Below are positions 59,801 to 64,000 of a DNA stretch of 64,000 nucleotides, piece after piece. The notes under the pieces were generated by a model. That model ran no database searches. It was not told the DNA's origin and was given only the letters and a program-made list of their open reading frames with translations. Origin of the DNA: Lingula anatina (taxonomy: Eukaryota > Brachiopoda > Lingulata > Lingulida > Lingulidae); the NCBI RefSeq assembly GCF_001039355.2, contig NW_019773634.1:1-64000 (forward strand). The letters run 5' to 3'. Every line of letters begins with the position of its first letter. Position 1 is the stretch's first letter. The translations under genes and the position numbers were made by a program.

Positions 59801-62800
59801 ATGATTGTTAAGGTAAGAATATTGAGAGTTTTTTGTATCTTCTTTTTTGTTATCGTTAACTGATTCGCAGCAAGCATCTTCGACACAAAGCTCAGTTTAC
59901 AGATCTATCGGTATTTTTTCAAAATCGTTTTCATCTACGAATTTAAAACGTGCAAGGTTTATTATCACTTTTAAGACTTCAATTAAATGATATACATGTA
60001 ATAATTACTTGAAACATTGAAAAGAATTCTCAAACGGTTACTTAATATTGAACATAATCTATATGTAACACAGGTGTATAACTAAAATAAGTTTGACCTA
60101 AATGGGGGATTCGTGTTTTTTTCACTGACAGTGGGATTATTATAAACACAATGCTATTTTCGCAGATCAAACACGTATAACTAAGATGATATAAGGCGAG
60201 CTTCGGGAATAGTTGCCAAATCTCTTTTTTTTTTTTTGAAAAACGACACTAGTTTTAGGTTGCAAGAATCATTTTTGACAATCGGAACTGTTCGGAAAAA
60301 AAAACTAGAAAAGCACTCCGAGAGCGCAGACCTCCGCCAAGGCAGCGATTTTTGATTATTATTGATTATTGATTGATTATTGATCCGGATCACCACCAAA
60401 AACTAATCATCTCTTCCTTGATCCACTTCTGACAGTTCCTGGAAATGTCATCAAAATCTGTCCACTTTTTGAGTTACGTTGATGACAAACAAACAGACAG
60501 ACAGACGGACAAACAGGGGTGAAAACATAACCTCTTTGGCGGAGGTAAAAAACAATAAACCCCATAGGGACTATTTAGTGCTGACGTAAAAACCTTCCCT
60601 GGGGCCAGTTTATGTGCATATGTACCTTTGGAAAGTGGGATTATTTAGATTTTGGTCCTAGTTTAGTTTGCAAACATCACTTACACAAATTATATAATTT
60701 TAGAAAGCCAATAATTCAGGCTTCGTGAATATGATTTTATAAATGTAAAGTCATTTAAATGATAAGACTTATGTAGTTTTGAAAATTGAATTTTCTGAAT
60801 TTGAAAGCTGGAGAGGAAAATCAAAAACTGCATGTTACAGTGCACAAATAGTTTATAATTTTCTTATATATCTGCTTGAAAATCTGTCATAGTAATGTTA
60901 CATAAGTTAACTTTGAACTCAGAAAAAATCAGCATGATCCTAGTTTTAGTTTTTTTAGTTATTTGGAATTTATCATAGTTTTTAGGTGGTGAGAAACCAC
61001 TATTTTCTTTTTAGTTTTTGCAACATAATATCACCTTTTTTCACTCCACTTACCTTTAAAAATTCCCTAAAATAGTTAAAATGAGAAAAAAACTCGCTCA
61101 ATGTACACCATAGTCTTATTTCATAAATCGCTGCTTAAAGGGAAAAGTATGCCAATATTCCAAGATATGCATATATGTGGTTCTGGGCCTTTGGGGTAAG
61201 TGAGAAATGAACCGCATGTATGGCAGGCCTACCCAACTATAAGGTATGATACTCTGTAATGCGATCTGACACACACCTTGAAAACGGGTAGTGTGGTCTG
61301 ATATACCGGTTTATTCTGGATCCGTAGGTGCCGAGTCTGGTAGTTGGTTAGGCCTGTATGCGGTGACTGTCTCTTTGGGGTTAATGCATATTTCAATTTA
61401 CCTCTCAAATTGCAAAGTACATGTACCTTACAGCCAGTGCACAATGTATATACAATAAATGAAAGGTTTTGTTTTTTATTCTTATCAAAGGGGATATTCT
61501 TTGTGGCCGTCTGCCTTTCGTTTTCAAATGGCCAGCTTGATAATGCTGCGTATCCTGACGAATTAATATATACAGAAATGAAAGATGGCGTCACCTTCGA
61601 AGCCGGTTTCTCCACAAAAGCGGATGTCTCACCAGACAGCGTGGCATATCCGGTGTAAGTTATAATGAAACAAAATAAATCAATATTGTACGCAGTCGAC
61701 AAAGGCTGTTCCTATATATTCCAGTTGGGTTTTTACGCAATCATTTTTGCTATTTCCCAAAATGAATAAATAAAAGCTAAAATACAACTGCCAAACAATT
61801 AATTTCACACTCGAGTAATTGGGTAGTTGTTTAACTCATTGATTAAAAGGTTAATACGCTGATGAATGGAAGTGAATTCAAAATCAATGGTATCATGTTT
61901 TATAATATCTTCAATTGAGAGCGAAACGCCGACCCTTCTTTGTATGTATCTATATCCATCCTTTTATCAATTTACATATTCATCTATTTTATCATTTATC
62001 AAGGAAAGAAATTGCCGAGGTATGTGCACTTTATGCGCCAACAGAGAAAATTGATGCAGAAGAGGCGATTCCCGCTGACTTGCAAGACCTTTCAGAAGCT
62101 GCCTTCAACGAAAAAGTTGCCTCTATTTTTCCTATCGGGTAAGGTGCATTTACCTGTCGTAGCACCTGCGAGTACCATATACATACATTAGTAAGGTGGC
62201 TATTCTCAGTTAAGGTCACGAACCAAGTAAAAGCATTTAACTTCTAGTAATCGTCGACTACAAGTAAATTTTAAAAAGAATGTTAAACATCTAAAAATGG
62301 AACGCACGGTCTGTAACTGATACCTCGTCAAACAAGAATTACTATTTGACCAATTTTGAATTCAAATGTAAAGTGCCATCACCTTGGAAGTAAACAGGTT
62401 ATGGTCATTTATCAGAATTTTCATGTCGTAACAAGATCAAGTCATCCAAATATAGTGTCTGATTGCTTTTAATACAGGCATATTTCACGTTTCGTTTTCA
62501 GCGTAACTGAGTGTCCAGAGTACTACTTCCGGATCCTGCCATATTGGGTACGATGGCAAAATAAATGGTTTCCTGTGATTCGTTGTGGAATGGGCTGGTG
62601 GACGTGGATGTACTGTCCGTAAGTATATATATAGAAGATAATGTTATTCTTCCATAAGGAGAAGAGTGTTAGGGTGCTTTCCCAGAGATTTAGATCGATC
62701 TAAAGATTAAGTTTTAGATCGACCTAACTCCCTGGGGGTTCAGGCTAAATTGCAGTCAGCCGAGCGGACACCATAGTTAATTACCCCCTTACAGCTTTTA

Positions 62801-63333
62801 GTAGGCGGGACAGACGCTTAAGCCGGCCAAGCTGACAGTAATCTATTGAAACTCCCCACAGGGATAGATCTATCTAAAAATCTATGGAAATGGGGTGTAA
62901 GTAGAGAGTATGCTTGAGATACATATTAATGCAGGAGATTATTAATAATTATATACAATGTACATTGAAATTATGAGTAAAAATTAAAACTTGAAAACGC
63001 TGACGGTACGAATCTCTATATAGTAATAATAGTAATGGATGGTCTCCTCTTTGAGTATGAAATAGTGCCTATCGCATCTGATATGGCCCTCTTTTCCTCG
63101 GTTTCTTATGCATTTTTGTCCTAATTCGTATTCTTTTTTGGTGTTTCAGTCCATTCAGCTGTTATCAAACCTTCAACTACAGTAAAACGTTGAACTTCAA
63201 GGTTTGTGCCAGGTGCACCACGGAGTGGGGCTGGAGGCAGGTCTATATTTGGACCTGGTACAAGCCGATGTGGGTCTGGATCCGTGTGCCCACCGGATGT
63301 TGCTGCGGTCTCGCGTGGGGTTTCCTGTGTTAG
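59801..63333 (+). CDS. Secreted Cys/Trp-rich protein B (tandem pair)
   Basis: Same five-exon structure and phases as gene A: 59801-59812, 61491-61654, 62004-62138, 62502-62618 and 63150-63333, giving 203 residues. The signal peptide is GIFFVAVCLSFSNG. The middle region has diverged strongly from gene A (KEIAEVCALYAPTEKIDAEE), and its exon is one codon longer. Exon 4 differs from gene A by a single residue in 38 (RILPYW for RIRPYW) and exon 5 by about nine to ten in 61, none touching Cys. All eleven mature Cys are kept. Intron 1 carries a MITE-like element (60330-60546) and intron 4 a palindromic MITE (62679-62905). An AATAAA at 63450-63455 lies 117 bases past the stop. Conserved disulphides and open exons indicate that both copies are functional. 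Confidence 0.8.
60330..60546. mobile_element. MITE-like element with ACCTCCGCCAAGG ends
   Basis: The left end ACCTCCGCCAAGG is mirrored by CCTCTTTGGCGGAGGT on the right (one mismatch). Inside lie a TTGATTATTGATT tract and an ACAGACAGACAGACGGACA tract. I recall similar 'cctccgccaagg' repeats as being dispersed in many aquatic animal genomes; this is memory, not a search. Confidence 0.65.
62679..62905. mobile_element. Palindromic MITE in intron 4 of gene B
   Basis: TTCCCAGAGATTTAGATCGA and GATCGACCTAACTCCCTGGG on the left are mirrored by CCCCACAGGGATAGATCTAT and ATCTATGGAAATGGGGTG on the right, around TAATTACCCCC. Gene A has no such element in its intron 4, so it arrived after the duplication. 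Confidence 0.75.
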
Positions 63334-63449
63334 AGATCAATGCTGAATATTGCGGATCATTACTTTGCAGATACCATGAAAGACCCGCCATCCAAACACA
63401 TGTATTTTGAATTTTCTGCTGTGTTTGTGTTTTTTATTTTTATTTTTCA

Positions 63450-63455
63450 AATAAA
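63450..63455 (+). terminator. Polyadenylation signal of gene B
   Basis: AATAAA lies 117 bases downstream of the gene B stop codon, the normal distance for a short animal 3' UTR. Confidence 0.6.
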
Positions 63456-64000
63456 AATGCGTTACCTTAAAGTTTTAACATTAAATTGAATTAACTGTTT
63501 TTGTTTAATTGTTGTCAAAATAAGAAACAGTTTCTTGAATATTACACAATTGACGTGTTCAAATTATTCACAGGTGACAATGAGTAACATGATGTGCATG
63601 ATTTGAAAATGAAGAATAAATATTTGCAAAGTTATTATGATAAATGTTGGTTTTTTAGACAACTACTTTTTTAATTCATAAACAAAAAAAATATATTAAA
63701 TCCCTTTTTATGTATGACGATTAACTCTTTTCTGTAAAAAAAATTAATTAAAAATCTTATAGCATTAATTTAGACATTTTTCGTCATAAAAACGGAGGAA
63801 GCTTTTGTGGGAAAGCTGTTTTTCATTTAAGTAACACAATGCGAAAATGTAACTTGTCGTCATAGTTTCCATCTATTTTATAAATATCCGAATGATTTTA
63901 AGACTATGTTGTAAAATTTCTAAATATTATTTTTAACAATTTATACTTTATTGTGTTTAATTCAATCAAGTATAAGGAAAGTGTACATTTTGCTCAACCC
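63456..64000. other. AT-rich 3' flank, no gene recognised
   Basis: AT-rich sequence with no repeat or open frame of note. Confidence 0.6.

Noticed and set aside
61229-61702. 157-codon minus-strand frame over exon 2 of gene B
   Set aside because: Antisense to a well-supported exon that has a conserved paralog in gene A; no signal of its own.

Overview
The window reads as nuclear DNA of an invertebrate animal, most likely a marine mollusc or another lophotrochozoan. It is AT-rich and full of microsatellites, miniature inverted-repeat elements and broken LTR and Tc1/mariner elements. Its genes have GT-AG introns and encode secreted or membrane proteins. No operon, CRISPR array, tRNA or rRNA was recognised. 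The species call is inference; the spliced-gene and transposon character is seen directly.

Layout. Bases 1-305 (-) hold the first coding exon of a condensation/acyltransferase-like gene that runs off the left edge. From 0.3 to 21.8 kb there is little coding sequence: a doubtful two-exon fragment (7.1-8.9 kb), a possible exon at 19.1 kb, microsatellites, one hAT-type element and a palindromic MITE family that includes a three-copy 218-bp tandem array (19.8-20.5 kb). From 21.9 to 24.4 kb (-) lies a C-type lectin-collagen-transmembrane gene whose 5' part falls in or beyond an assembly gap. From 27.3 to 34.7 kb is a nest of decayed LTR retrotransposons (RT, gag and LTR fragments and a membrane-spanning ORF) mixed with repeated, unidentified coding-like fragments. 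From 36.5 to 38.6 kb (-) is an intact, intronless 706-residue TRP-like channel gene with a TATA box. From 39.3 to 42.6 kb (-) is a VWA-domain membrane protein gene, present twice only because two overlapping contigs were laid end to end across a gap.

The right third is the most interesting part. At 47.7-49.2 kb (+) is a spliced gene for a small secreted Cys-rich protein with the Diedel signature. At 53.6-54.0 kb (-) is a 56-residue Tyr-rich secreted peptide. At 55.1-57.3 and 59.8-63.3 kb (+) are two tandemly duplicated five-exon genes for secreted Cys/Trp-rich proteins whose C-terminal domains are nearly identical while their N-terminal parts have diverged. I cannot assign that family; its layout (signal peptide, variable pro-region, conserved Cys-rich C-terminus) resembles cystine-knot cytokines or antagonists.

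Nothing proves that these genes act together, but the cluster of secreted and cell-surface genes (lectin-collagen, VWA, Diedel-like, Cys/Trp-rich pair) would fit immune signalling, matrix or secretory tissue. Three gaps (12921-13280, 24521-25013, 40583-40696) limit the reading; two have duplicated sequence on both flanks.
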